This document shows positions 1 through 11,329 of a stretch of DNA of 64,000 nucleotides, piece by piece. This DNA comes from Zanthoxylum bungeanum. Its lineage: Eukaryota; Streptophyta; Magnoliopsida; Sapindales; Rutaceae. The notes beneath the pieces are model-generated. The model was not told where the DNA came from. It searched no databases and was given only the letters and a program-made list of their open reading frames with translations. The DNA lies in NCBI GenBank assembly GCA_019454045.1, contig SKCR01032772.1, positions 310,001 through 374,000 on the forward strand, read 5' to 3'. Both the position numbers and the translations under genes were made by a program. The first letter of the stretch is position 1. Every line of letters begins with the position of its first letter.

Positions 1-1228
1 CTCCGAATCTTAAATTTCGTTAGGATTGCGAGAACGACCGAATCACGTTTCTTGCATATTCTTTCATTTATTCTAGTTAGGATTATGTTCCTTATAGTAA
101 ATTCTTTTGTCTGTTAGGTGATCGTGATACTGTAAGCAGGGACGGTCCTGCTGCATAGTTTCTTTCTCAGTAGTCAGCTCACCAGGTGCGTGGATAAACC
201 TGTAACATTGATGTTTTCAAAAGTATATAGTATGTATGTTTTCTTAAATGAATTTTAAGGTAATGCATTAAATGAGTTTGTTTTCAGAAAGTTTATATAT
301 TTTGCTATAAGGTATGGATCGAATATTGATTATGTTGAAATCATGTTTGTGATATATGAGAAACTTGCATGATTTGAGATATATGAGCATGGATTTTGGA
401 AATGATTTTTATGTTAGGATGCACCCCGTGTACTTATATGTGCCAGATTATTGCCATGAGATAAGGTCTCATGTTGCCAGTTATTGCCGTGAGATAAGGT
501 CTCACGTTGCCAGTTTGCTCCGGATGCCAGTTTTGCCGTGGGGAAGCCCCATGTTGCCAGCTTTGCCGTATTTGTCATGAGGTTGTGCATATAGATGAAT
601 AAACAGATTTGTCTTTACAGAGTATTTTTGAGCAGTTGAGTTTTATGAGAAATGAGTTTATGAGAAATGAGATTTATGATTTGAGTTTTATGAGAAATGA
701 GATTTACGATTTCAGGTAAATGTTTGAGATATCGATTTACAGCTTATGTGATTTATATATATTATGAAAGACTTGTTCGATCCACCTTGTTACTTGATTA
801 TCCACGGCACTGAGCTGTGATCCATTGCACTAAGCGTGAGCTTACCCCCCACTCCTTAACATTTCAGGTTTAGCAGATTAGTAGATCGTTCTTACATCTG
901 CTGTTTCGTCATCATTCCTGCCAGTAGAGAAAGGTTGTGCCAACAGTAGAGTGTCTTGTTATGTTTTGAGACTGTATTTCTAGATATGTATTTCTTGGAA
1001 GAATTTGTTATGTGATTATAGGCATTGAGCCTTTAATTGATACTGAGGTTATTGTTTTTCCTTTATGGATATTATGTTGAGTTGGATCATGGAGATCCTA
1101 TGTTATGATAGTATTTTCAGTTAGATTTTTTCCTTGTATTTTGGAGGATTAGTCCATATTACAGGGGAAACTCTGCCAGTTTCTAGTCTCCGTCTCACCC
1201 CTACTCTACCTAGGGGACGGGTGTGACA
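1..1228 (+). mobile_element. 3' part of a Ty3/gypsy-type LTR (family A), truncated by the window edge
   Basis: The segment ends in GGACGGGTGTGACA, a typical LTR terminus. The same sequence order recurs in a second copy split over 16812-17877, 23561-23827 and 24306-24365, including the motifs GTAACATTGATG, AAGGTCTCATGTTGCCA and ATCATGGAGATCCT. No primer-binding site follows position 1228, so this is a 3' LTR or a solo LTR. Its start lies outside the window, so the target duplication cannot be checked. Assignment to the Tekay/Del-like chromoviruses is inferred from the TGTAACACCCC start of the second copy. Confidence 0.75.
436..575 (+). repeat. Short hairpin repeats (GAGATAAGGTCTC / GTTGCCAG) within the family A LTR
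   Basis: Two adjacent units contain GAGATAAGGTCTC followed by GTTGCCAG, and degenerate units follow that keep only the GCCAG(T/C)TTTGCC part. GAGA and TCTC are inverted, so each unit could form a small stem. The other family A copy keeps a reduced form near 17485-17550. Confidence 0.6.
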
Positions 1229-3709
1229 GTTTACGTAAAGCAATGAATGATATATAAATTATGTATTCTACTGTTGTTAAATATTTTGTAAAAACTTCAA
1301 AGCAATGCTTTGTTGATGAGAGGTCTTGTGTTGAAACTTTTTGTAAATAACTTAGTCCTCCTTGCATAGTGATCTTTCTATACAAATTAATGAAACATGT
1401 TTAGAGTTTTGTTGAGTGATAGAAAGGCTATGCATGGTTGATCTCTATATCTATTGTCAATTTTAAATAAATGGATTTCGGTTTACTGGCCAACTGAAAA
1501 ATCTTCCACCATTTAGTATATCGAGCAATTAAGGATCCGTTTGCCCATTCTGACAAGTAAAGTATGTTCATTGTACTAACTAAGCATCATTCCCATATAC
1601 TGGATGATCAGATACTGGTATTGAGCATAAATTAATGATCTAGAATGACATATTTGGAGAGACAAAGCTTTGCTTAAGGACATTTACAGATTGAAGAAAA
1701 GGAAAGATGAAGCTAGTGTATAGTTGTATATGCATTTAAATCAAAAAGCATATACCCTTTCTCTTCCTCTGTAATTAGTTAATTAAATTCATGCATTACA
1801 CCTTTAGTGAAGCTCATGTAGCAAACATTCGACGACTATATATACAAGGACCATGTATCTTTAGTAATGCTCTCCATGCAGCATGGAAGTAGATCCATTC
1901 TACTTAGGCGTATGACATCCTCATAATGCATTATAGCAAAAGTTGTCTACTTTTGTAACATTTGCACTAGTTTTTTTGTAATATTTGCAGTAAAAATACA
2001 GAAAAAAAATATTGTTATTCATTCTGTCCCTGAGAAAATTTTTGATTTTGCTGGCTACCCACTTGACTATCCTTTTTTAAATAAATGATCTCAAGAACGG
2101 GCGAAACATCTCTTCAGTTTTTATATCAAATTCCCTTAGTTAGTTATGAATCGCTCTCAATGAATTTTTTAGCATATGATTCAGTGAGTTCAAGGGTCCC
2201 AACCTAGTTGTGATTTTTTGCTTTCATGCTACGCCCATTGTTGAGTTCATTAAAATAATAATAATAATAATAATGATAATAAACAACTTCCCCTAGCTAG
2301 CTAGCATGTCAAGTTTGTGTATATTTCTATCTCAAAGTTCCAACACTTTTGTTAATATGTAGCTGATCCTTAATATTAATGTATTCGCTTATTAATTTGT
2401 CAAGCAATATTGAAATCTAAAATACAAAGCAATATGATCTATCTCAATATTATTTTGGTCACTTTCAATAGCCCTCTTATTTTCTTTCTTCCACCGCGAA
2501 TAGAATTACGATCAACATCATCAGCCACTTTATGAACTAATAAGATTTCCAACGAGCATGACAAAATTGCTAGCTAAGTGTTTTTGCAGCTATATACCTT
2601 TAAGGAAAGACAAATCTCAAAATCTAGCCACTTAGAATTCTGTTTGATTATAACATATTGAAACTAAGTTATAATAAATAAAACTACTTTACTATATAAA
2701 TATAAGCTATATATATATATACTTCTTCTTTACTGTTGCTGTATAGCTCATCTCCATATTACCTGTCTTACTCTTCTCCACAACCCCAATACTTATCTTC
2801 AAAACCGAACAATTGGGACAAACCCCTGAGTTTGGGAAGCCTACCGATAATCGATAATTGGGCTGTCCCCGACTTATGCAAAACTAATATTTGAATTGAG
2901 AGTCCTAATTTTAGACTAAATTTTAGGATTCCATCCGGCCACATGTATGAATTGTCCCCAAGACCGGCTCTGCCTAACAACATTAAACATTGCCCGTCTT
3001 TTACCAGTTTACATATCCAAAGAATTACCCAATTAACCTTATGAATATAGATATGATCCTAGAAGGCTTAATGCAATTGATCAAATTGCAGCATGCAAAC
3101 TGAAAAGGAACAAAAAAGGTTGAGCACAATATTAGTCATACTTACCGTGACTTTGAGGCTGCTCCCACTTCATCCGTCCAGATCAACTCGATAATTGTTG
3201 ATGCAATTCCTGTAAAATGAAAAAGCATAAAATATAAGTCGTCTTAATTAATGTAGTCAATTATATTGCAACTCAAAAACGAAATTTTGAGACATTACTG
3301 ATTAATGAAGTCACAAATTCAAGAAAATTGTGTGTCAGGCATAAATAAATAAACTAGTGTAGTATAAAAAATACAATATTTTTTAAAAAAAAATCTTTGA
3401 CAAATGAAGTAGACCCTAAATAAACTAGTGATCAAAGGATTAAAGAGACTGATACTTTCCCTTGCTCTTTCTCTTCTTCTTTAGGTTTGTCCTTTCTTTT
3501 TATTTACCGTGCATCAAACTATTTTCTTCCTATATTAATATTACACTCTTGATTGGGCCGGAAAAGTATAGAATTTAATAAAATCTTGTGTGCCAACGTA
3601 ATTAAAATATAAGGTCTTCTTACGATGCTTTTGGGAAAAAAACCTGAAGCTCACATATTTCACAGGTAGTGCTATTTGTACCATAATGTTTCGATTGAAA
3701 TGTAAAATT
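1229..3709. other. AT-rich intergenic stretch without a recognisable gene
   Basis: No coding sequence with recognisable motifs was found on either strand. The stretch holds an AAT microsatellite at about 2252-2282, a TA run near 2709-2722 and a possible orphan exon at 3146-3209. Open frames here are short and show no family features. Confidence 0.6.
3146..3209 (-). other. Possible orphan exon with consensus splice sites
   Basis: On the minus strand TTTTACAG precedes a 64-bp open segment followed by GTAAGTATG, both good plant splice consensus sites. One frame reads IASTIIELIWTDEVGAASKS. A second acceptor (CCTTTTCAG) lies at about 3101-3109 and would lead to an early stop. No upstream exon was recognised. 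This may be a leftover 3' end of a lost gene or a chance pairing of sites. Confidence 0.25.
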
Positions 3710-4324
3710 TGTTGAGATTTTAACATCTCAAAATTTATCGAGTGACAGTAATAGAAAAAATAACTAAATATAACATTGTGACATAAAATTTATAGTGGTT
3801 CACCCGGTCAATTAGACTTAACAGGTTACCACTGTGGTTACTGTGTTTCACTATAGTTGAATAACAAGAGGAAAAAATCATCAATTACAAGAGCACACAA
3901 GTGTTTAACTCACACTCACTCTTAAGGATTATAAGAAAAATATAAAAGAAACACACAAAAAATATACATAATTTTTATCTCCTTTTTATTTTATCTATTT
4001 CTTTTAATCACTCACACACACTTTTCTTACACACACACACACAATCTCACTCCAATTCTCTCATGTCACTTTAGAGATTTTCTTTATCTCTAATTGAAAG
4101 AAACTCATAAATTTTTGGGATGTATTAAGTTCTATTTATAGGCAAGATTTTGCACTACTCCAACCAAATGTATTTAATGCCAACCAATTACATTTAATGC
4201 AAACTAATTATATTTAATACAGTCATTTAATGCCAACCAATTACATTAATTACTTACCAAAAAGAATTATTGAAATATTTTTCCATGTGAGTAAAGAATT
4301 GACTCCGCAAAGACTTTATCAACA
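3710..4324 (-). repeat. 3' LTR of the copia element
   Basis: This is a direct repeat of 8423-9024 with TG...CA ends. On the minus strand a TATA-like CTATAAATAG lies at about 4134-4143. It is slightly longer than its partner because of a few small indels. Confidence 0.93.
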
Positions 4325-4340
4325 ATCTCCTACTTAAAGA
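4325..4340 (-). other. Polypurine tract of the copia element
   Basis: On the minus strand AAGTAGGAGAT directly precedes the TGTTGA start of the 3' LTR, where the plus-strand primer for reverse transcription is expected. Confidence 0.75.
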
Positions 4341-4351
4341 CAATTCAACCA

Positions 4352-4918
4352 TCATGCCGCAAAAAATATCTTCGAGCTCTTCAAGCATAGAAACTCATTA
4401 TTAACCACCATCTCCATTTTTCTCAGTTTTTGGAGACCAACTGAAGATGTACAAAGCTTTAGTTTACCAAGTGATATAATTTTAGTGAACATATCAACTG
4501 GATTATCGCTTCCAACGATCTTATATAATTTCAATACTTCGTTATCCAAAAGTGAACGTATGAAATGGTACCACAAACGAATATGCTTGGTTCTTGAATG
4601 AAATGCAAGATTCTTTGCTAAGTGAATAGCGCTCTGACTGTCACTGTACAGAATACCATTAACTTGCACTTTATCTAACTCTGTTAAGAAACCATTGAAC
4701 CATACCATCTCTTTTCCGGCCTCTGTAATAGCTACATACTTTGCTTCTGTTGTTGAAAGAGCAACTATCTTCTGTAACTTAGAAGCCCAACTCACATCAG
4801 TACCATCCACAGTAAATACATAACATGCAGTATTTTTTCTTGTATCTCTATCACCACCCAAGTCTATATCCACATAACCTTGCAGATCCATACTACTACC
4901 GCCAAAACATAAGGCCAT
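4352..4918 (-). pseudogene. Copia RNase H domain, longest surviving open frame of the element
   Basis: This is the C-terminal RNase H part of a copia Pol polyprotein, which removes the RNA strand during reverse transcription. The 188-residue frame contains GYVDIDLGGD (usual GYVDADxAGD), VSWASKLQKIVALSTTEAKYVA, the SDSQSAIHLAKN stretch and SRTKHI, all in the normal order. The catalytic aspartates of GYVD and SDSQSA and the glutamate of TEAKYV are present. The frame is no longer joined to the reverse transcriptase upstream, and several conserved residues are changed. It ends about 30 bp before the 3' LTR, as in intact copia elements. Confidence 0.9.
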
Positions 4919-4948
4919 ATTAGTAGTGCCTCGAAGATACCTTAAAAT

Positions 4949-5830
4949 CTATTTCACTGCTTCCCAATATTGTTTGCCATGAGTGCTCATATATTGGCTC
5001 GCAACTCCCACTGCATGAGCAATGTCGAGTATAGTGTAAACCATGAGATACATAAGACTCCCAATAGTTGAAACACAATGTATCTTCTTTATATATTTCA
5101 TCTCTTGCTCATTTTTAGGTGAAAGAAGTTTGGACAACTTAAAATGAGCCACCAAAGGTGTGCTAATTTGTTTAACATCTTGCATGTGGAATCTCTTCAA
5201 CACCTTCTTGACGTAATCCTATTGTGATAGTTTCAAAATACCTCGCTCTTTTTCCTAGTTATCCTCATTCTAAGGATTTGCTTGGCTTTACCTAAATCCT
5301 TCTTAGAGAACTTTTTTTATAATTATTTCTTTAATTGGTTAATCTCACTTAAATATGCCCCAACAAACATATCATCTTCACAAAGTAATAAAATGATATA
5401 GAAATTGTCAAACCTCTTGTAGTAATAACAATAGTCAGCATGGCATCTAGTGTAGTCATTTTCACACATGAAAGAATCAAACTTCATGTACTACTATATT
5501 GGGAGTTGCTTCAGACCATAAAAACTTTTGTTCAGCTTGCATATCAAGTCCTCATTGCCGTGTGTTATAAAACCTTCGGGCTGTTTCATATAAATGTCAT
5601 CATCCAAGTCCCCATGGAGGAAAGCAGTCTTGATGTCTAGCTGCTCCAAATATAGATTCCCAACCGCCATCACACTAAGCACCAACCGAATTGTGGTGAG
5701 TTTCACAACCAGTGAAAATATTTATGTATAGTATATACCTCCTTTTATTGAAAATCATTTATTACTAGTCTTACCTTGTACCGCTTGCTACCATCTTCTT
5801 AATATTTGATTTTGTAAACCCATTTATTAT
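4949..5830 (-). pseudogene. Copia reverse transcriptase domain, fragmented
   Basis: On the minus strand the N-terminal KWVYKIK-type motif occurs near 5825. It is followed by DIKTAFLHGDLDDDIYMKQPEGF at about 5570-5640, KLNKSFYGLKQ near 5510, and the catalytic loop near 5360-5395 in the altered form LLCEDDMFVG instead of the usual YVDDM. The connection region with PYRSxIGSLMYL-like sequence (here CVSTIGSLMYL) lies at 4949-5203. Stops and frameshifts separate these pieces. The two aspartates of the active loop persist, but the continuous enzyme is lost. Confidence 0.9.
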
Positions 5831-6299
5831 GCATTGCCTTTTTACTCTTAAGTAAATTCAACAAACTCCATGTTTGATTGGTCATGAGAAAATCCATTTC
5901 GTCATGCATAGCAAACTCCAACTTGACAGATTCTTCATGATTATTGCCTCATCATAACACTTAGGCTCACCAGAATCACTCAATAATAAATATTTCGAGG
6001 ATGGTGAATACCTTTCTAGTACCTTCATTTCTCTTGTGGACCTTTTCAAAGTCGGTGTACTTGGCCCAACTTCAGGAATGAGAACTGTTCTTCAAAGTTA
6101 GTTACTTCTGAAGCATCTTGTAAAGTTCCAACTTCCAACTTTTTTTTTATTCCCATTGGTCACATTATCACCAAGATCATCTAGACTAGCAAACTGTTTG
6201 TCTTTAATTATAGGACTTGTCATTTATGGGACTGCTGACTCCCTATTCTTGTACATCACATTTTCATTAAAGATGACATTCTTGCTTTGAATAAACTTC

Positions 6300-7241
6300 T
6301 TATTTTGTTCATCTCAAAATCTGTAGCCAAATTCATCACCACTATAATCGATGAAACTACATTTCTAGGACTTGGGATTTAGATTGCTTCTCGCATCAGA
6401 TTCAATGTGAACATATGTCACGCAACCAAATACTCTCAAATGTGATAGATTTCTATTGTTGCCACTCCATTCTTCTTCAGGTAGTATCTCTCCTAGTGGA
6501 ATTGAAGGTGCACGATTAATTAAATAAGCAGCAGTAATAATTGCATCAGCCCACATCATGTTTAGTAAACCTGTATAATCTGTAAACTCCTTACACGCTC
6601 ATTCAGAGTTCTATTCATGTGCTCAACTACTCCATTTTATTGTGGAGTTTCAGGAATGGTCTTTTCCATCCCGATCCCATTCTGTGCACGATACTCAAGA
6701 AATTATTTATCAATATATTCTCCTCTATTATCCGATCTCAAGTATTTAATCTTCAAGCTTGTCTCATTCTCTACCAAAGCTTCCCATTTCTTGAAGGTAT
6801 CATAATATCATATTTATTTTTCAGAAAGTAAACTCATACCTTCCTTGTGGCATCATTAATGAAGGTTACCAAACTCATACCTTCATTGTGGCATCATTAA
6901 TGAAGGTTATATAATACTTGGAACATCTAGGAGATTGAACTGGTGAAGGTCCCCTCACATAAGTATGGACCAGCTTCAACTTTGAAGTCTTGGGTGTTCT
7001 GCCAAATTTTGAGAAACTAACAATCTTTTATTTCCCAAAGATACAATCTTCACACAATCCAATCTTTACTGATTTCACACCATGCAATTTTCCTTTTGAT
7101 TGCAAAACCTTCATCCCATTTCTCACTAATATGCCCAATGCGACGATGCCATAAATTAGCATCATCAATCTCAACAGTAGTTGCTACGTTTTTGGAGTTC
7201 ATGATCGTATAGAGAGTTCTCGACATCTTACCACAAGCCAA
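6300..7241 (-). pseudogene. Copia GAG-pre-integrase and integrase domains, fragmented
   Basis: At 7050-7241 (minus) the GAG-pre-integrase signature is LWHRRIGHISEK, the zinc-binding histidine region before integrase. At 6365-6559 the integrase C-terminal core keeps WADAIITAAYLINRAPS and LRVFGCVTYVH, typical of plant copia elements. Between them stops and frameshifts disrupt the core, so the full DDE set cannot be followed. A 41-bp tandem duplication at 6830-6911 lies within this region. Confidence 0.88.
6830..6911. repeat. 41-bp tandem duplication inside the integrase region
   Basis: Two adjacent 41-bp units start AAACTCATACCTTC and end GAAGGTTA(C/T). They differ at only a few positions. The event is local and most likely happened after the element lost function. 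Confidence 0.85.
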
Positions 7242-7331
7242 GACTAAAGCTTATTTTATAAATTTCCAACAATAGTCATAGAACTCAATCACACAACCTT
7301 CTTGATCCAGTTGACCCACATAGATCAAATT

Positions 7332-7643
7332 TTATGCTAAACCCGGAACAAGTCTCACTTCATTTAACTTCCACGAATTCCCATTTAGTAATTCAATTCG
7401 AACCTCGCCCTTACCCACAATGTCAAGAGTTTCATCATCAGCAAGGTGGACCTTACAAAAATTACCGGATACGTAATTCTTCATGATACTCCGACTTGAA
7501 GTTGAATAAAATGATGTCTCTGAATCGATCACCCAAGATTCCAATGGATTATGTGCGCTTAGGATCAAGGTGTCAATGTCGATCTCATGTGTTGCATTGG
7601 CTTTATTATTTTCATTTTTCCAATCCCGACAATCCTTTTTCAA
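7332..7643 (-). pseudogene. Copia aspartic protease region, active site altered
   Basis: The frame begins just after the zinc knuckle (KKDCRDW) and contains ESWVIDSETSFYST, where intact copia proteases have DSG(A/C)T or DSGTS. The active-site glycine is replaced by glutamate, which should abolish activity. Downstream VGKGEVRIELLNGNSWKLNEVRLVPGLA is the normal C-terminal part of the protease. Confidence 0.88.
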
Positions 7644-8384
7644 GTGTCATGGCTTTCCACAATGCCAACATCCATCCACCCATTTTTCAATTTTAGACTT
7701 GTTTTGTTTTCTCTTTCTGGATTTGGATATTCCACTGTTGTTGGAATTTCTGTTAAATGTTCTTCTCTTGTTTTCAGTGTTCAAAGCAGAGCCATTGTAA
7801 AGCTCATCGGTATTTCTTCTCCTTACATATTCACTAAAGAGGGTGTCACGTACCTACTTATACTCAAGTTCCTTTTTCCCACTAGAATTGGAAATTTAAT
7901 TTATAGTAGTATCACAATCATTAGGCATAAAAGTTAACAAAACCAAACACTTTAAGTTTTCTTCAAATATGATCCCCACTTATTGTAGCTTATCAATGAT
8001 CTCATTCACCAGTACCACATGTTTATTCACCGAGCATCCCTTTGACATCTTCAAGGTGAAAAGTTACCTCAACAAATGAATTTGTTAGACAGTACTCGGT
8101 TTATCATACATATATGATAGAGTACTAATAAGCCCAGCTATTGTTGTCTAACTTATGATATGTGCACTCATACTATTAGCAAGTATGAGTCAGACCACCG
8201 CTAAAGTCTTTTTGTCAAACTTCTCCCAATTTGTTCGACTCATGTCTGCTGGAATCACAGCTTCTAATGGTACTTCTAGTTTCATTGTATATAAATAATT
8301 TGTAATTTGCATTCTCCGATGATGAAAATCAGTCCCATCAAATTTGTCAACATCTTTGGCACTCTCTCCACCAATTGCTTTCAC
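7600..8384 (-). pseudogene. Copia gag (capsid/nucleocapsid), broken
   Basis: The N-terminal 64 residues are open at 8190-8384 and include DKFDGTDFHHRRMQITNYL, matching the copia Gag pattern FxGxNYxxWxxxM(E/Q)xxL. The zinc knuckle at about 7630-7685 reads CWHCGKP-stop-HLKKDC: the CCHC spacing is intact, but a TGA interrupts it. Several other stops lie between. Gag would form the virus-like particle and bind RNA; this copy cannot encode it whole. Confidence 0.85.
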
Positions 8385-8407
8385 TTAATACAGATCTTCA
8401 CTAACTT

Positions 8408-8420
8408 GCTCCTGATACCA
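8408..8420 (-). other. Primer-binding site of the copia element
   Basis: On the minus strand TGGTATCAGGAGC lies two bases inside the 5' LTR, close to TGGTATCAGAGC, the complement of the initiator tRNA-Met 3' end used by many plant LTR elements. Confidence 0.9.
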
Positions 8421-8422
8421 GT

Positions 8423-9024
8423 TGTTGAGATTTTAACACCTCAAAATTTACCGAGTCACAGCAACATGAAAGAATAATCAAATATAACAATGTGACATAA
8501 AATTTATAGTGGTTCACCCAGTCAATTAGACCTAACAGGCTACATCCATTGTGGTTACCGAGTTTCACTATAGTTGAATAACAAGAGGAAAAATCCTCAA
8601 TTACAAGAGCACACAAGTGCTTAACTCACACTCACTCTTAATGATTACAAGAAAAAAATAAAAGAAACACATAAGAAAATTATATAGAATTTTACTCTCC
8701 TTTTTATTTTCTCTATTTCTTTTAATCACTCACATATTTTTTTTGCACACACACAATCTCACCCCAATTCTCTCAAATCACTCTAGAGATTTTCTTTATC
8801 TCTAATGAAAGAAACTTAAAAAATTTTGGGATGCCTTAAGCTCTCACCAAGGGAGCTATTTATAGCAAGATTTTACACTACTCTAACCAATTGTATTTAG
8901 TGCCAACCAATTGCATTTAATACAATCATTTAATGCCAACTAATTGTATTAATTATTTACCAAAAAATTCATTGAAATCTCTTTCCATGTGAGTAAAGAA
9001 TTGACTCCATAAACTTTATCAACA
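8423..9024 (-). repeat. 5' LTR of the copia element
   Basis: A direct repeat of 3710-4324 with TG...CA ends, followed by the target duplication AAATT. A minus-strand TATA-like CTATAAATAG lies at about 8872-8882, so transcription would run towards lower coordinates. Confidence 0.93.
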
Positions 9025-9528
9025 AAATTCTTAAGCAAGAAAACAGTCCTAAAACATGAGGTAAAATCTTGTCATTAGGATTGGAACATGAGTTGCAAAA
9101 ATATGATATGGTAAAGTTATTGACTTCAAAATGAATGTACAAATATAATTATTGAAACAATTTGTCAAAATCTTGACGATGATAGTAAGAAAAATTTGAG
9201 GACAAACTTTCTCCACTTTTGGAAGATCTGTTTGATAAATCGATTGACACAAAAGATTGAACTATTAATTAAAATTTCAATATTAGAATTAAAGATAAGT
9301 AAACAGTTTAGTTGTAACAACATTATTAGAGTTTTAAGGTAATAAAAAAAAGATTAACTAACAAATAAATGATCTTAATTATGGCAACATATTAGGGAAA
9401 CTTGTAGATTTAAAAACTTCAGCTATAACAACATTATTACTAAAAAAATTGACCTTAATATACTCTTTTATATGAGGCATGTATTCGATTTTAAGACCAT
9501 ATAGATTCGGTCAGACCAAGATAAATAC
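9025..9528. other. AT-rich spacer without recognisable gene or element
   Basis: It lies between the copia target duplication and the AATAC duplication of the large nested LTR. Nothing coding or repeated was recognised. Confidence 0.6.
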
Positions 9529-10924
9529 TGTAACACCCCCTTTTCTTTTTGAAAGATAAGAGAGATGAGAAATAGAGATATAGAGAGGAAATAATGGTTT
9601 TGTTCTAGATCCGTTCAATCTGAAATTTCAACCGGTCTTTTAAGGAAATCATAGAGTTTGACGAGGGGAGTGTTTTGAAGGTTGTTTTGGCATCGAAACG
9701 GTGATTTCCTGGACATATTTTTTTTTCTTGATTTATCATTGATTAGGAAATCCGATTGACGAACCATTGGTGACATTTGAACCAGAAGAAGGGGTGCATG
9801 TTTTACCATCGGAATTTCGGCGATCGGCCATGTTCCAATGAGGAGGTCACATGCATGAATCCCATGAGCGTATGGCTATGCATGCGTCAAAATGCGAGCA
9901 ATGCCCTCCAGAGTCTCCTTTCGTGCCGTCCCGATATAGAAATTGACCTCGAAATCTTGATTTTTGTGTAATTCGTCATTATGTTCAATTTATGTGCATT
10001 ATTGTAACACTATGGTTTATCATGACGTGTCTATAATGGTCAATTTCCTCATACATGATATGTTATTATACATATAATAATGTATTAATGGATTTGAAGT
10101 ACTTGTAACCCTCCCGGGAGTTCAAAATATTTTTTTTGAAGTTTCTGTATCATTTTTTATTTATCATCTTTCATGAATAGCCCTCAATATTTTGATGATA
10201 GCTTGGGCTACATATATCATTTTTCAGTGATTCGCGATTCGTTGTAAATCTTAGACATAAATCTATAACTTTCATGTTAGGTAGTTTCCTAAATTTTGTG
10301 TGGAAATAAGTCAAATTTGATTATTAAAATCAGACTGTTGTGTTGTGATGTATTAGCTAAAAAATTCAGCATGAGGGCTTATTTAAATACCATTACATTA
10401 AGTTAAAAATATCAATCATTTGTGGCTTTAAATATTTTGTCTATTTCCTCTTTTTCATTCTTCTCTCACACATGCATAAAACAAATAATTTTCATTTTTC
10501 TTTCGTCTTCATTCTCTGAAGATTGAAATTTTTGTTTGCTATTTTAAATATTATTCATCACTTAGTAAGTCTCTCATCATTTACCCTTACAATTGTTGTG
10601 TATTTTAGCATGATTCTTTAAGTCTAATATTTGAATTCATGGAAACCCAAGCATGATTCATGAATATTTTGCATGATAGTGTCAATTACAGTGTTAGTCA
10701 TGCCTAGATTGATGCTTATTGTCAAGATTTATGTATGGATTTAGTAAGGTTAGAAACTTAGGTTTGGGCTTTATTATTTTCATGAGCTTAAGTGCTTGAA
10801 ATTGGTGTAATAGGACATGTTACATGTTGAAAAATATGTTGTATAATGTGGATTTTATGTTGCCATGTATGAGGGTGAGTTCCTCTTTGTTGAAGTATGA
10901 TGAGTTCATGATCAGACTTAGGCT

Positions 10925-11065
10925 CGGCCTCGCGTCGCGATGCACAAGGATTCGCGCTGCGACGTAGAACCAAACATAACTTACTATCCCAATTTTTTCT
11001 TTGGGTTCGTCGTGAAGAAGAATGGGCATCGCGACGCGAATTGCCATACGTCGCGAAGTGATGCT
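10925..11065. repeat. GTCGCGA CpG-palindrome cluster in LTR
   Basis: Motifs CGCGTCGCGATGCAC, GCGCTGCGACG, CATCGCGACGCGAATT and CGTCGCGAAG occur within about 140 bp of otherwise AT-rich DNA. Very similar motifs recur in an unrelated solo LTR at 19885-20035. Confidence 0.75.
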
Positions 11066-11329
11066 AATTGCAAGACTTATTTTAAGTTGCCCTAGGTCAC
11101 GTCTCAGTATATCAGATAACACTTTCAGCTTCATTGTCAGCATTGATGAATGCATCATTCATGTACATGTTTAGGATCATACATACTCAAGTATACTTAC
11201 AATACTTGAAATTATGCTTTACAAATTCTACGTAGGAGAATCCATCCAGTTCCACTTGACCATACGAGCAATAGGATTGGACGTCAGTTTTATGAGTTAA
11301 TGTACTATTTTTATATTTTCATACTTAAA

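Larger units (their letters stand above)
3710..9024 (-). mobile_element. Full-length, degenerate Ty1/copia retrotransposon, TSD AAATT
   Basis: Two direct LTRs (3710-4324 and 8423-9024) begin TGTTGAGA and end ATCAACA. The 5-bp flanks AAATT at 3705-3709 and 9025-9029 are identical target duplications. On the minus strand the order is LTR, PBS, gag, protease, integrase, reverse transcriptase, RNase H, polypurine tract, LTR, which is the copia order. All domains are broken by stops and frameshifts, and the LTRs differ by many substitutions and indels, so the copy is old and cannot move by itself. Pol motifs resemble the Tork/Tnt1 group, but that lineage call is tentative. Confidence 0.95.

Noticed and set aside
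7587..7937. 116-residue plus-strand frame over the copia gag/protease
   Set aside because: Antisense shadow of the degenerate minus-strand gag region.
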